A stretch of DNA of 34,167 bases from a bacterium (GTDB taxonomy: Bacteria; Bacteroidota; Bacteroidia; Cytophagales; Cyclobacteriaceae), in NCBI GenBank assembly GCA_024743255.1, contig JANSWY010000052.1, positions 1 through 34,167 on the forward strand, in the 5' to 3' direction. Below, piece after piece: positions 1 to 8,887 of the stretch. Position 1 is the stretch's first letter; every line of letters begins with the position of its first letter. Made by a program: the position numbers and the translations under genes. A model generated the notes under the pieces. The model was not told where the DNA came from. It did no database searches and saw only the letters and a list, made by a program, of their open reading frames with translations.

Positions 1-1
1 C

Positions 2-1711
2 AATAAGCCGCACAGGGATCCTTTTGTTGATTTTAAAGAAATATTTGGAACCCGACTTGCTGAAGCGAATCAATTCTATCACAAGCTTCAGGAAAAAGTT
101 ACCAACGAGGATCATAAAAACATTCAAAGGCAGGCATTTGCCGGTATGATGTGGAGCAAGCAATTTTACTACTACAATGTAAGAAAATGGCTCCATGGAG
201 ATGAAGGTAAGCATGCTCCGCCTGAAATAAGAAAAAAAGGAAGAAACTCAGGTTGGCAAAACCTCTTTAATCATGACATACTAAGTATGCCTGATAAATG
301 GGAGTACCCGTGGTATGCCGCTTGGGATTTAGCATTTCACTGCATCCCTCTTGCCAGGATAGATCCAGATTTTGCGAAAGAGCAATTGATTCTTTTGCTT
401 AAGGACAGATATATGCATCCAAATGGTCAAATTCCTGCATATGAGTGGAATTTTAGTGATGTAAATCCGCCAGTTCATGCATGGGCTGTTCTGCGTGTAT
501 TCAAAATGGATGAAGCCGAAAACGGCGAAGGTGACTATGAATTCCTTCAGAAAGCGTTTCATAAACTCATGATGAATTTTACCTGGTGGGTAAACAGAAA
601 GGATACCGATGGGAATAATGTATTTGAGGGAGGCTTCCTTGGCTTGGATAACATCGGAATCTTTGATAGAAATCATCAGATCATTGAGCACGCCAGACTT
701 GAACAAGCTGATAGTACAAGTTGGATGGCAATGTTCTCACTAAATATGTTGAGAATCGCGCTTGATTTATCAGCCAAATTTCCAGTTTATCAGGATACAG
801 CAACCAAATTCTTTGAGCACTTCCTATATATCGCTGGCGCAATGAATGATATCGGAGACACTCATGTTGACCTTTGGGATGATGAGGATAGTTTCTATTA
901 CGATGTGATGCATAGACCTGATAAGGAAAATCAAGTTCTTAAAGTAAGGTCCATGGTTGGGTTGATTCCATTATTTGCTATTGAAATATTGGTAGACGAG
1001 ACCTACAAAAAGCTACCCGAGTTTCAGGAAAAACTGGAGTTCTTCTTACAGGAAAGACCAAAACTTGCAAACCTGGTGGCCAGATGGCAAAACCCTGGAG
1101 AAAGTGGCAGAAGGTTACTTTCAATTCTTAGAGGACATAGGATGAAAAAAATCCTCAACAGAATGCTGGACCCTGAAGAGTTTCTATCCGATTATGGTAT
1201 ACGGGCACTTTCCAAATACTATGAGAAGAATCCATATCAGGTTCAAATAAATGGGGATTTACTTTCAATTGAATATTTACCAGGAGAATCTGATTCCTCA
1301 ATGTTTGGTGGAAATTCCAATTGGAGAGGGCCAATTTGGTTCCCTATGAACTATTTGATTATTGAATCACTAGTGAAATTTTTTCATTATTATGGAGAAG
1401 ATTTTAAAGTAGAGTATCCAACAAACAGCGGAGAGTATGTTCATTTGAAAGAACTTGCTCATAAATTAACTGAAAGACTTCTTAAGATATTCAGTAAAGA
1501 TCAATTAGGTCATAGGGCAGTAAATGGAGGTAAGCTAAAACATCAGAATGACCCTCATTTCAAAGATCATGTATTATTCTATGAATATTTTCACGGTGAT
1601 CACGGTGAAGGCCTTGGTGCATCTCACCAAACTGGCTGGACTGGTCTGATTGCAGAATTGATTCATGAATTCTATAATTATCCTGCTTACTTGGAAAACT
1701 CTAGTCACTAG
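2..1711 (+). CDS. GH63-like (MGH1-type) glucosidase, C-terminal part
   Basis: The reading frame is open from the first bases of the window, so the start codon lies upstream and only the last ~569 residues are visible; the ATG at 146 is internal. Family members are usually ~850-900 residues. The visible part looks like the (alpha/alpha)6 catalytic domain of MGH1-like/GH63 glucosidases: FAGMMWSKQFYYY, then WEYPWYAAWDLAFH, many Trp/Tyr/His positions, SNWRGPIWFPMNY, and a C-terminal GASHQTGWTGL segment. The family cleaves terminal glucose from alpha-glucosides or oligosaccharides; the substrate here cannot be told. No export signal can be judged because the N-terminus is missing. The gene ends 102 bp before the PafA-like phosphatase on the same strand and may be the first gene of that operon. 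Confidence 0.8.
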   Translation, partial: NKPHRDPFVDFKEIFGTRLAEANQFYHKLQEKVTNEDHKNIQRQAFAGMMWSKQFYYYNVRKWLHGDEGKHAPPEIRKKGRNSGWQNLFNHDILSMPDKWEYPWYAAWDLAFHCIPLARIDPDFAKEQLILLLKDRYMHPNGQIPAYEWNFSDVNPPVHAWAVLRVFKMDEAENGEGDYEFLQKAFHKLMMNFTWWVNRKDTDGNNVFEGGFLGLDNIGIFDRNHQIIEHARLEQADSTSWMAMFSLNMLRIALDLSAKFPVYQDTATKFFEHFLYIAGAMNDIGDTHVDLWDDEDSFYYDVMHRPDKENQVLKVRSMVGLIPLFAIEILVDETYKKLPEFQEKLEFFLQERPKLANLVARWQNPGESGRRLLSILRGHRMKKILNRMLDPEEFLSDYGIRALSKYYEKNPYQVQINGDLLSIEYLPGESDSSMFGGNSNWRGPIWFPMNYLIIESLVKFFHYYGEDFKVEYPTNSGEYVHLKELAHKLTERLLKIFSKDQLGHRAVNGGKLKHQNDPHFKDHVLFYEYFHGDHGEGLGASHQTGWTGLIAELIHEFYNYPAYLENSSH

Positions 1712-1813
1712 GTTAAGTAGATAACAGCTTAATATTCTAATGGATTAGTGGCATTCATATTTTTTAATGAAATTGCGCGAGGTTCATTTACCGAAGGATA
1801 ACTAAACATACTT

Positions 1814-3445
1814 ATGAGGGGCTTTGCATTAACACTATTTTTATTCATCTTCTTTAACCCCACTTTCTCCCAATCACAAGAAAGACCGAAACTGATTGTA
1901 GGAATTGTGGTAGACCAAATGAGAATTGATTATCTCTACAGGTATGAAGATAAGTTTGGAGATGATGGATTCAAACGTTTAATGAATGATGGCTTCTATT
2001 CGGTGAATACTCACTACAATTACACCCCAACTAATACTGGTCCAGGTCACGCATCTATCTTTAGTGGCACCACGCCCGCTAATCACGGAATCATTGGAAA
2101 TGAATGGTATTCAAAGGAATTAAGCAAAGAAATAAATTGTGTTGGTGACAGTACTGTTAAATCAGTTGGTACTGAAAATAATTCCGGGATGTATTCTCCC
2201 AAAAACCTGATCGTAACAAATCTGGCTGATGAAATCAGACTACAAACTCAGAAAAGAGGAAAGGTCATTGGTCTATCCATAAAAAATAGAGGAGCAATTC
2301 TTCCTTCGGGCCATATGCCTAATGGAGCATACTGGTACGATTGGGAAACTGGAAATTTCGTAACAAGCGAATATTACAGAGACGAATTACCTAAATGGGT
2401 GAAAAAATACAACGACAAGGGTAATGTTAAAAAGTACTTAAGCCAAACCTGGAATACATTACTACCAATTGAAGAATACACCGCAAGCGGACCTGATGAT
2501 TCTCCTTATGAAGGTAGAATTGATAAGGAACTAGCACCTATATTCCCTTATGACCTAAAAGCATTACAAGAAAAGTCCGGGCATTATGGATTACTCCCTT
2601 CCACCCCTTGGGGCAATACTGTTATCCGCGAACTAGCTGAGGAAGCGATTAAGTCAGAGGAACTTGGAGCAGATAAGGAAATTGACTTACTAACAATCAG
2701 CTTTTCGGCTCCTGACTATATTGGACATAGATTTGGGACGAATGCCGTAGAGTTACAGGATTGTTACTTAAGACTTGATCTGGAGTTGGCCCAACTACTC
2801 AAAACACTGGATGAAGAGGTTGGAAAGGGAGAATACACCGTTTTTCTGACTGCTGATCATGCAGTAGCAGAAGTCCCACAATATCTGATGGATAACAATG
2901 CTCCTGCAGGATATATACAGGCTTCTCCAATAAAATTCACAGTAGGCAAATACGCAAATGACAAATATGGAGAAGGTGAATGGTTCCTAAATACTGGAAG
3001 TAATCAAATATTCCTTAACAGAGAATTAATAAAAAAGAAAGGGCTGTCTCTTCAGGAATTCCAACAAGATATAGCAGATTTGTTAATGACATTTGACGGA
3101 ATCAAAGCTGCATTCACTGCAACTGATTTGATGAAAAACAACTACACCGAAGGTATTAGAAGAAAACTGCAGAAGGGATATAACCCGCAGAGATCTGGCG
3201 ATGTGTTTGTAGTGTTTGAATCAGGATGGTTTCCTACAAGATGGGGAGGAACTGGAACCAATCATGGTTCTGGATATAATTATGACACGCATGTTCCACT
3301 CTTAATCTATGGAAAAGGAATCAAAGCTCAGAAATCTGCCAAATATCACGAAATAACCGACATCATACCCAGCCTATGTTTGAAGTACGAAATTAAACTA
3401 CCTAGTGCTTCCGACGGAAAACCAATTTTAGAACTATTTGATTAA
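1814..3445 (+). CDS. PafA-like alkaline phosphatase (nucleotide pyrophosphatase/phosphodiesterase superfamily)
   Basis: 543 residues with a signal peptide (about 1-20, cleavage near TFSQ), so periplasmic or surface-located. The active site matches the Bacteroidota phosphate-irrepressible phosphatase PafA. D34 is a metal ligand, and T75 in NTGPGHAS is the nucleophile. N96 is in GNEWY. K157 and R159 in SIKNRG are the pair typical of PafA monoesterases. D300/H304 (APDYIGH), D347/H348 (TADHA) and H493 (YDTHVPL) complete the two-zinc site. Known PafA enzymes release phosphate from phosphomonoesters in a phosphate-insensitive way. The gene ends 7 bp before the likely HAD start, so the two are probably co-transcribed. 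A phosphodiesterase role is less likely because the Lys/Arg pair is intact. Confidence 0.87.
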   Translation: MRGFALTLFLFIFFNPTFSQSQERPKLIVGIVVDQMRIDYLYRYEDKFGDDGFKRLMNDGFYSVNTHYNYTPTNTGPGHASIFSGTTPANHGIIGNEWYSKELSKEINCVGDSTVKSVGTENNSGMYSPKNLIVTNLADEIRLQTQKRGKVIGLSIKNRGAILPSGHMPNGAYWYDWETGNFVTSEYYRDELPKWVKKYNDKGNVKKYLSQTWNTLLPIEEYTASGPDDSPYEGRIDKELAPIFPYDLKALQEKSGHYGLLPSTPWGNTVIRELAEEAIKSEELGADKEIDLLTISFSAPDYIGHRFGTNAVELQDCYLRLDLELAQLLKTLDEEVGKGEYTVFLTADHAVAEVPQYLMDNNAPAGYIQASPIKFTVGKYANDKYGEGEWFLNTGSNQIFLNRELIKKKGLSLQEFQQDIADLLMTFDGIKAAFTATDLMKNNYTEGIRRKLQKGYNPQRSGDVFVVFESGWFPTRWGGTGTNHGSGYNYDTHVPLLIYGKGIKAQKSAKYHEITDIIPSLCLKYEIKLPSASDGKPILELFD

Positions 3446-3452
3446 ATCTGGT

Positions 3453-4115
3453 ATGAGTAAAAATATTGGACTGCTATTCGATATGGATGGCGTGATTGTG
3501 GATAATCACAATTATCATCTTGAGGCATGGATTCAGTTTTTTGAGAAACATGGAAAGTCCATCACGGAAGATGAATACAAAAAGAATGTTAATGGGAAAA
3601 CCTTAAAGAGAATTGTTAAGGAATTCTTTGACGACAGCATTTCTGATGAGCAAGCGCAAAAGTTTGGTGAAGAAAAAGAGGCTCTTTACAGAGAGATTTA
3701 TGGATCTGATTTAGCTCCAGTTGAAGGGCTATTAGATTTCATGGATAATGTCCGAACTGCTGGAATTAAAATGGCTGTAGGAACATCCGCTCCAATTGAA
3801 AATGTAGAATTTACCATTGATGGCTTAAATATTAGAAACTACTTTGATGGTATCATTTATGATAAACATGTTTCGAAAGGCAAGCCCGATCCGGAAGTCT
3901 ATCAACTATGTGCAAAAGCAGTCGGGTTGCCCAATGATCAGTGCATTGTTTTTGAAGACGCTCTGCTAGGAATTGAAGCAGGAAAGAACGCTGGTTCCAA
4001 AGTAATTGGCCTGATAACGACCCATTCAGAAGAAGAATTGACCAATACTGATCTTAATATCAACAATTTTAAAGATATTTCCGTTGATGATTTGAAAGCA
4101 TTAATTGGAAAATAA
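3453..4115 (+). CDS. HAD-IA hydrolase, beta-phosphoglucomutase-like
   Basis: 220 residues from the ATG at 3453; a TTG at 3438 is also in frame but overlaps the pafA stop, so the ATG is preferred. HAD motifs are complete: FDMDGVIVD with nucleophile D10 and acid/base D12, GTSAP (T111/S112), K144 in KGKPDP, and VFEDALLG with E168/D169. H22, 12 residues after the nucleophile, sits where lactococcal beta-phosphoglucomutase has its hinge His20. However, the GxSR arginine used by that enzyme for substrate is not kept (GKTLKR here). It could therefore be a sugar-phosphate mutase or a small phosphatase. The gene lies between pafA (7-bp gap) and the DUF4159 gene (3-bp gap), a tight operon. A role in handling glucose phosphates from the upstream glucosidase is an inference. 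Confidence 0.78.
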   Translation: MSKNIGLLFDMDGVIVDNHNYHLEAWIQFFEKHGKSITEDEYKKNVNGKTLKRIVKEFFDDSISDEQAQKFGEEKEALYREIYGSDLAPVEGLLDFMDNVRTAGIKMAVGTSAPIENVEFTIDGLNIRNYFDGIIYDKHVSKGKPDPEVYQLCAKAVGLPNDQCIVFEDALLGIEAGKNAGSKVIGLITTHSEEELTNTDLNINNFKDISVDDLKALIGK

Positions 4116-4118
4116 TAA

Positions 4119-4763
4119 ATGAGATTACTTTTTGTCTTTATTCTTCTATCCTCCTCTGTTTTTGGACAGGATATAAAAATTGCGAAACTGAAATATGATG
4201 GTGGCGGAGATTGGTATTCCAACAAAACCGCTTTACCAAACCTAATCAAGTTTTGTAACCGCAACATAAAGACCAATATTGATCGAAGCGAAGAAGTTGT
4301 TGAGGTAGGAAGCATTGAACTCTTTTTATACCCCTATGTCTACATGACCGGCCATGGTAATGTCTCTTTTAGTAACTCTGATGCTGAAAATTTAAGAAAC
4401 TACCTTATTTCTGGCGGTTTTCTACACATAGATGATAACTATGGGTTAGATCAATTTATTAGACTGGAAATGAAAAAGGTCTTCCCAGATTTAGAATTTG
4501 TTGAATTGCCTTATAGCCACGAAATCTATCACCAGAAATATGATTTCCAGGAAGGTCCACCAAAAATCCATCAACATGATGGTAAACCAGCACAAGGGTT
4601 TGGAATAATCTATGAAGGTAGACTTGTCTGTTACTATTCCTATGAAAGCGATTTAGGAAATGGATGGGAAGATCAATCAATCTACAACGATCCTGAGGAA
4701 GTCAGACAAAAAGCATTGAAAATGGGAGCCAATATCATTTCCTATGCTTTTACCAGTGACTAA
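4119..4763 (+). CDS. DUF4159 domain protein, exported
   Basis: 214 residues with a short signal peptide (1-17, ending SSVFGQ). The body looks like DUF4159: KLKYDGGGDWYSN near the start, a central LRNYLISGGFLHIDDNYG segment resembling glutamine-amidotransferase-like folds, and FPDLEFVELPYSHEIYH. DUF4159 proteins are common in Bacteroidota and have no proven biochemical role; the fold suggests a periplasmic accessory or binding protein. It starts 3 bp after the HAD gene and so is probably translated from the same mRNA. Its stop codon is separated by only 5 bp from the stop of the convergent chemoreceptor gene, with no clear terminator between them. Confidence 0.75.
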   Translation: MRLLFVFILLSSSVFGQDIKIAKLKYDGGGDWYSNKTALPNLIKFCNRNIKTNIDRSEEVVEVGSIELFLYPYVYMTGHGNVSFSNSDAENLRNYLISGGFLHIDDNYGLDQFIRLEMKKVFPDLEFVELPYSHEIYHQKYDFQEGPPKIHQHDGKPAQGFGIIYEGRLVCYYSYESDLGNGWEDQSIYNDPEEVRQKALKMGANIISYAFTSD

Positions 4764-4768
4764 TCACG

Positions 4769-6718
4769 CTAAAAAGATGCTACCTTCATAAACGGAGATT
4801 GATTCTCTTCATCGTTTACAATAGGAATGGCTTCTCTTTCCAATTCTGTTTTGAAGAAGCTTACTAATTCCAGCAACATTTGTGATTGTGCCGTTAACTC
4901 CTCAGCACTAGCTGCCATTTCTTCAGAATTAGCTGCGTTGGATTGTATCACTTCGTTCAATTCCTGTACAGCACCGTTAATTTGATTAGTTCCATTTTTC
5001 TGCTCCAGGCTAGAATTAGATATTTCATTAATCAGTTTCAATATTTCCTCGTATGTCTCATTCATTGCATTCAATTTACCAAATGCCTCATCTCCTATCG
5101 CAACTCCACTAGCAGATTCCTCATCAATCTCTTTTGCCGCATCCTGACTTCTTTCTGCAAGCCTTCTAATTTCAGCAGCTACTACTGAGAAACCTTTGCC
5201 GTGTTCTCCGGCTCTGGCAGCTTCAACCGCTGCATTTAACGCTAATAAATTCGTTTGTCGGCTAATCTCCCCTATCACTGAAATTTTGCTAACAATCCTC
5301 TTCATCGACTCTAATGCTAATTTGATTGAAGTTGTTGTATCCTTAAGTAAAACACTTGAGTCCTTGGTAGCCTGTGAAGTTTTTACTGAATTCATCGATG
5401 TACTTTCTATTGTGGCTGTCATTTCCTCCATCGTAGAAGATACCTCCTGAGCTGAACTTGCCTGCTGAGAAGCACCGTCAGAAACTTGCATCGATATTCC
5501 ACTTAATTCAGTACTTGCTCTAGAAAGTTGCGTTGCAGAAGATTTGGCATTGACAATAACATCTTTCAACACCGTAGACATTTTATGTATTGCTCCTAAT
5601 AACCCTTTGGAATCTGTGGCACTATTTACATCAAATGTTAAATCTCCCTCTGCAATTCTCATTGCTCTCTTCAATACATCTCTCGGTTCTCCACCCATTA
5701 CTTCAACCAGATCTTTGATGACAAAATAGGTAACCGTAATAGAAATCAAACAGATTAATACTGAAAACACTATGGAACCAATCAGGACCAAATATGCATA
5801 TTGCATTTTACTTTTAGCCTGAGATTTGAGAGAAGTACTAATATAATCCTCCACACCTTTCAATAGGTTTATTTTCTTGGTGATGGTATCGAACCAGTAT
5901 TTAGAATCAACACCAAAGTCTCCAGAAGCTTGTTTTTGGTGTGCAATATTGCGCATTCTATTCACCTCCTCAACCGCATTATTTTTAAGACTCTTTCTGT
6001 AATAATCAATCGTTGGCTCATCCGCTACTGAGATAAAAACGTCTAAATAAGAATCCTGTGCAACAACCAGCTCAACGAACTTCTTATACATTCCATCACC
6101 AAATGAATTTGCGGCAAAAGTATTGCTTAACACTGCTCTCTCTATTCCAGCCCTTTCTTTTCCCTTCATGAAATTAGAATAGGATGTAATTCCAGCCACA
6201 AGCGAAGCATCTGAACTTACTTTAGTAAGCCCGGCAACTATATCTAGTAGCTCAGTATTAATAGAGGTATAGTATCCCAATGCCTCTTTCAAGGGCATAT
6301 CTTGCCGAGATACACTAGCTCTAACATTGTTTAATTTCTTCAATATTGATTGTACATTGATTAATCTTGAATTGATTCCTCCCTGTACGGATTGTGTCAT
6401 AATAAACTCCGAAGAAGTATTAAAAGGATCCAATCTCTGATCTGTAAGCTTCCGTTGAGCTCTAAGTTCTGAATTAAACCTGACTCCTTTGCTTCCAAGG
6501 AAACCGGCTGTATTACCTCTCTCCTTTTGAATTTCATGGACCAAAGACCCAATTACTTCACTAAACTCAATGTACTGCTGAAGCGACCGCATCTCTGAAT
6601 GACGCTCCTTGTTTGATTTGAATAAGATGATTGAGAACAGAATAAGCCCGAAAATTGGCACTAATGTTATGATTAAAAGTTTACTACGAAACTTTAATCG
6701 ATTGATTAGTTTTCTCAT
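4769..6718 (-). CDS. Methyl-accepting chemotaxis protein with NIT sensor domain
   Basis: 649 residues. Order of parts: short basic N-terminus, TM1 about 13-33, a periplasmic NIT (nitrate/nitrite-sensing-type) domain about 50-290 recognised by [23 protein letters not shown]2 about 307-334, HAMP about 335-390 ([21 protein letters not shown]), and a signalling coiled coil about 395-625. The conserved hairpin tip is [20 protein letters not shown] (484-503). It should control a CheA/CheW-type kinase at the inner membrane in response to a small periplasmic ligand; NIT domains bind nitrate or nitrite in some proteins, but the ligand here is unknown. There is no CheR-docking pentapeptide at the C-terminus. 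No other chemotaxis or motility gene is in the window, so this is an orphan receptor. Confidence 0.9.
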   Translation of the reverse strand: MRKLINRLKFRSKLLIITLVPIFGLILFSIILFKSNKERHSEMRSLQQYIEFSEVIGSLVHEIQKERGNTAGFLGSKGVRFNSELRAQRKLTDQRLDPFNTSSEFIMTQSVQGGINSRLINVQSILKKLNNVRASVSRQDMPLKEALGYYTSINTELLDIVAGLTKVSSDASLVAGITSYSNFMKGKERAGIERAVLSNTFAANSFGDGMYKKFVELVVAQDSYLDVFISVADEPTIDYYRKSLKNNAVEEVNRMRNIAHQKQASGDFGVDSKYWFDTITKKINLLKGVEDYISTSLKSQAKSKMQYAYLVLIGSIVFSVLICLISITVTYFVIKDLVEVMGGEPRDVLKRAMRIAEGDLTFDVNSATDSKGLLGAIHKMSTVLKDVIVNAKSSATQLSRASTELSGISMQVSDGASQQASSAQEVSSTMEEMTATIESTSMNSVKTSQATKDSSVLLKDTTTSIKLALESMKRIVSKISVIGEISRQTNLLALNAAVEAARAGEHGKGFSVVAAEIRRLAERSQDAAKEIDEESASGVAIGDEAFGKLNAMNETYEEILKLINEISNSSLEQKNGTNQINGAVQELNEVIQSNAANSEEMAASAEELTAQSQMLLELVSFFKTELEREAIPIVNDEENQSPFMKVASF

Positions 6719-6877
6719 TACTTAGAATTAGTTCCCACAAAGTTTGATCAAGTAACTTCAAACTGACCTTCTGTGTTAATGTGTAGAAGATACTCATTTA
6801 ATGGGATGAATAAAAGTCAAATTCGTTGGGATAAACATTTAGAGGGTTGAAACATTAAATAAGCCTCATGAAAGCAT

Positions 6878-7588
6878 CTAATATTTCAAGGCGATAGTAT
6901 CACATATGAACATCATATCTCCACAATGTGCATTGAACACGATAGCATTATTTTGATCAGGAAAAATGTTTTTAAGAAATCCTTTCTCATAATCAGACCA
7001 TTTGCCCTTTGTTGGGGGATCTCCGCAAGTTTTAATCAGCAATAAAGTATATCGTTCCACCTGACAAAATAAACCTCCGGACTTGCCAACTCCCCATTGA
7101 AACTTCTTTACGCTATCATTGCCTGAAACAGCCAAACTATCAGCCTGATAAATATTTTTTTGGATAAAATTGGTCAATGTGTCAAATGCTGCGTTTGCTG
7201 TAGCCGTATCTCCGTAATCAAATGCAAATGCTAGAAACAATTCATGATATGAAGGGTCAAAAGATTTGGTTTTGCGCTTATCGGAAAAAGCAATTATCTG
7301 TTCTAAATTTTCACCAAATATTTCCAATGGATAGATAGGTAAATTCCTTCTATTCTCTGCCAAATTGTAATGATGCTCCCTCACATTTTCAGAACCGACA
7401 ATGTCTTTGGAAAAACCTTTCAGTGCCGAAATGGGATCTAAAGATATTTGTGTGAACTTTTTATCACCAACATTCACAGAATCCCTATAAAACTGTTCAA
7501 TTCGAGCTTCCGCGGTTCTTACCTGTTGATTGCAGCCACATAGCAATAATGAAATAATAAGGGTATTAATGTATATTTTGATCACCAC
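6878..7588 (-). CDS. Hypothetical lipoprotein
   Basis: I do not recognise this 236-residue protein. The N-terminus is a lipoprotein signal (hydrophobic IYINTLIISLLLCGC) with C19 the likely lipidated cysteine; C17 also lies in the segment. No ATG fits: two successive GTG codons (7588 and 7585) are the only plausible starts. The body is mixed alpha/beta, without repeats or further membrane spans. It contains LFLAFAFDYGDTATANAAFDTL and a C-terminal half with four cysteines (LFCQVERY, IKTCGDPP, NAHCGDM, FICDT) that could form disulfides. It lies 159 bp upstream of the chemoreceptor on the same strand and 49 bp downstream of a terminator, so it probably has its own promoter. Confidence 0.6.
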   Translation of the reverse strand: MVIKIYINTLIISLLLCGCNQQVRTAEARIEQFYRDSVNVGDKKFTQISLDPISALKGFSKDIVGSENVREHHYNLAENRRNLPIYPLEIFGENLEQIIAFSDKRKTKSFDPSYHELFLAFAFDYGDTATANAAFDTLTNFIQKNIYQADSLAVSGNDSVKKFQWGVGKSGGLFCQVERYTLLLIKTCGDPPTKGKWSDYEKGFLKNIFPDQNNAIVFNAHCGDMMFICDTIALKY

Positions 7589-7634
7589 AAAAGTTGATGT
7601 TTGTTGTATGAGATACTATTGATCTAAACATAAT

Positions 7635-7665
7635 CAAAAAAACCGGAACCCTACTGGATCCCGGT
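7635..7665 (-). terminator. Rho-independent terminator of the 7715-8566 lipoprotein gene
   Basis: Read on the minus strand, ACCGGGATCC, loop AGTA and GGGTTCCGGT form a 10-bp stem with two G.U pairs, followed directly by seven Ts. It begins about 50 bp after the stop of the lipoprotein gene and separates it from the next minus-strand gene. Confidence 0.85.
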
Positions 7666-7714
7666 CATCATCACCTCACAAAAGTCGCATTGATCGACTA
7701 TAGTCTTAAATTTC

Positions 7715-8566
7715 TTATCCCCTTCTTCTATGTCCTCTCGGATTGATTTCGATAGTTTCAGTAACACCATCTGTAGTTACATCCACAAGATTATCACACG
7801 TACCATCTCCAAAATCCATTGTGATTGTACTTTCTCCAGTGATTACCTTAGTTCCAGACACTGGAATGAACCCCTGATTTCTGCATGATCTCATGAAAGT
7901 CAGTGCTTCGGTGATTTCTGCAGTATATGATACTCCATCTCTTCTTGAGCCAGACGCTGTTCCTTCCAAAGTCACATAATCATCTTGTGGGTTTTCACTT
8001 CTGTACCATGTTCTGATATGATCAACATCTCTTGTAATTGTAGTACCATCTGCAAAAGTTAGCTGTCCACCTGTGATAGTAATTTGGAACTTAGGTGCAT
8101 CTTCAGAGCTTCCTGTAATGTTCTCAATTCTTCTTGTTCCTTCAACTTTAATATCATCCAAATAGAAGTCCTCAAAAGTCACTTCCCTATAAGCACCAAT
8201 CTCATATCTTGGGCTATTGTAAGAAACGAGTATTTTACCATGTCTCACTCTACCTGATGGGTTTGAACATCCTGAAAGGCTATCGTAAACAATTTCAATT
8301 GTCTGATTTACCGTATCGTGAGTTACCTCAGCACATTCAAGAACATCCCTTCTGTTGAATCTTCCTTGAGAAAGTGCAGCCACATCTTCCATTCCAGCCT
8401 CAGTAATGTCATCAATGTCTTCATATGAAGCATCTACTGACTCCTCTGTATCAAGATCCGCAACCGATAGAGCTGCTTCGATGCTGGTTTCAGTACCTGC
8501 TTCATCTTGACATGACATAAACGTGATTGTGAGGATGCTGACAAGTGCTAATGTAATTCTCTTCAT
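7715..8566 (-). CDS. Hypothetical lipoprotein (acidic, beta-rich)
   Basis: 283 residues from the ATG at 8566. An in-frame ATG at 8593 would add nine residues (MILTKKLIT), but the inner start gives a clean signal MKRITLALVSILTITFMSC with lipid cysteine C19. After the cysteine comes an acidic, probably disordered stretch (about 20-65, many Asp/Glu), then a beta-rich domain with repeated Thr/Asp-containing strands (SGRVRHGKILVSYNS, TVTITGG-like segments) and an Arg-rich end (NPRGHRRRG). I do not recognise a named family; similar acidic lipoproteins occur in Cytophagales. The acidic residues after C19 may favour surface export of the lipoprotein in Bacteroidota, but this is inference. It has its own terminator and a long structured 5' leader. 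Confidence 0.65.
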   Translation of the reverse strand: MKRITLALVSILTITFMSCQDEAGTETSIEAALSVADLDTEESVDASYEDIDDITEAGMEDVAALSQGRFNRRDVLECAEVTHDTVNQTIEIVYDSLSGCSNPSGRVRHGKILVSYNSPRYEIGAYREVTFEDFYLDDIKVEGTRRIENITGSSEDAPKFQITITGGQLTFADGTTITRDVDHIRTWYRSENPQDDYVTLEGTASGSRRDGVSYTAEITEALTFMRSCRNQGFIPVSGTKVITGESTITMDFGDGTCDNLVDVTTDGVTETIEINPRGHRRRG

Positions 8567-8598
8567 TGTTATAAGTTTTTTAGTTAGTATCATTTTTG

Positions 8599-8640
8599 TT
8601 AACCATTTGCACCCTTAGATGTGATAGGGTATCAATGGTT
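8599..8640 (-). repeat. Two-storey hairpin in the leader of the 7715-8566 lipoprotein gene
   Basis: AACCATT (8601-8607) pairs with AATGGTT (8634-8640), and inside it ACCCT (8611-8615) pairs with AGGGT (8626-8630). The two helices are separated by symmetric 3-nt internal loops, with a 10-nt apical loop. It lies about 33 nt upstream of the chosen ATG, so it would be in the 5' untranslated region if transcription starts farther out. Confidence 0.5.
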
Positions 8641-8723
8641 TAATGATGGTTTAAAAAAAATTACAGAAAAAAACCACAATCACACACAAACAACTGATTT
8701 ACAGTTACTTATAAATGGAGATA

Positions 8724-8752
8724 TTTTTCAATAATTTCATTCTATTGAAAAA
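8724..8752. repeat. Perfect 10-bp inverted repeat in the divergent promoter region
   Basis: TTTTTCAATA (8724-8733) and TATTGAAAAA (8743-8752) are exact reverse complements with a 9-nt spacer. It could be an operator or a transcript hairpin. Low GC content makes chance occurrence possible. Confidence 0.45.
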
Positions 8753-8887
8753 ATCAAAGGAATTACCTAATCCCAATTCGTCTACCATCTCCAATTATCA
8801 CCCACAATCTCCATTCATTGATCTCTGGTTGGTCTAAGGTCGGTTTTAGATTAGATTGCCGTCCTGTTCAATGATTAATCATATCTC

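Larger units (their letters stand above)
8567..8887. other. Divergent intergenic region, 321 bp, with two inverted repeats
   Basis: No gene is visible. It separates the minus-strand lipoprotein from the plus-strand BNR protein and must hold both promoters. It contains an imperfect long hairpin at 8599-8640, a perfect 10-bp inverted repeat at 8724-8752, and an A/T-rich tract at 8651-8663 that includes a TAnnTTTT-like -7 candidate on the minus strand (8663-8656). None of these can be assigned to a known regulator. Confidence 0.6.
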
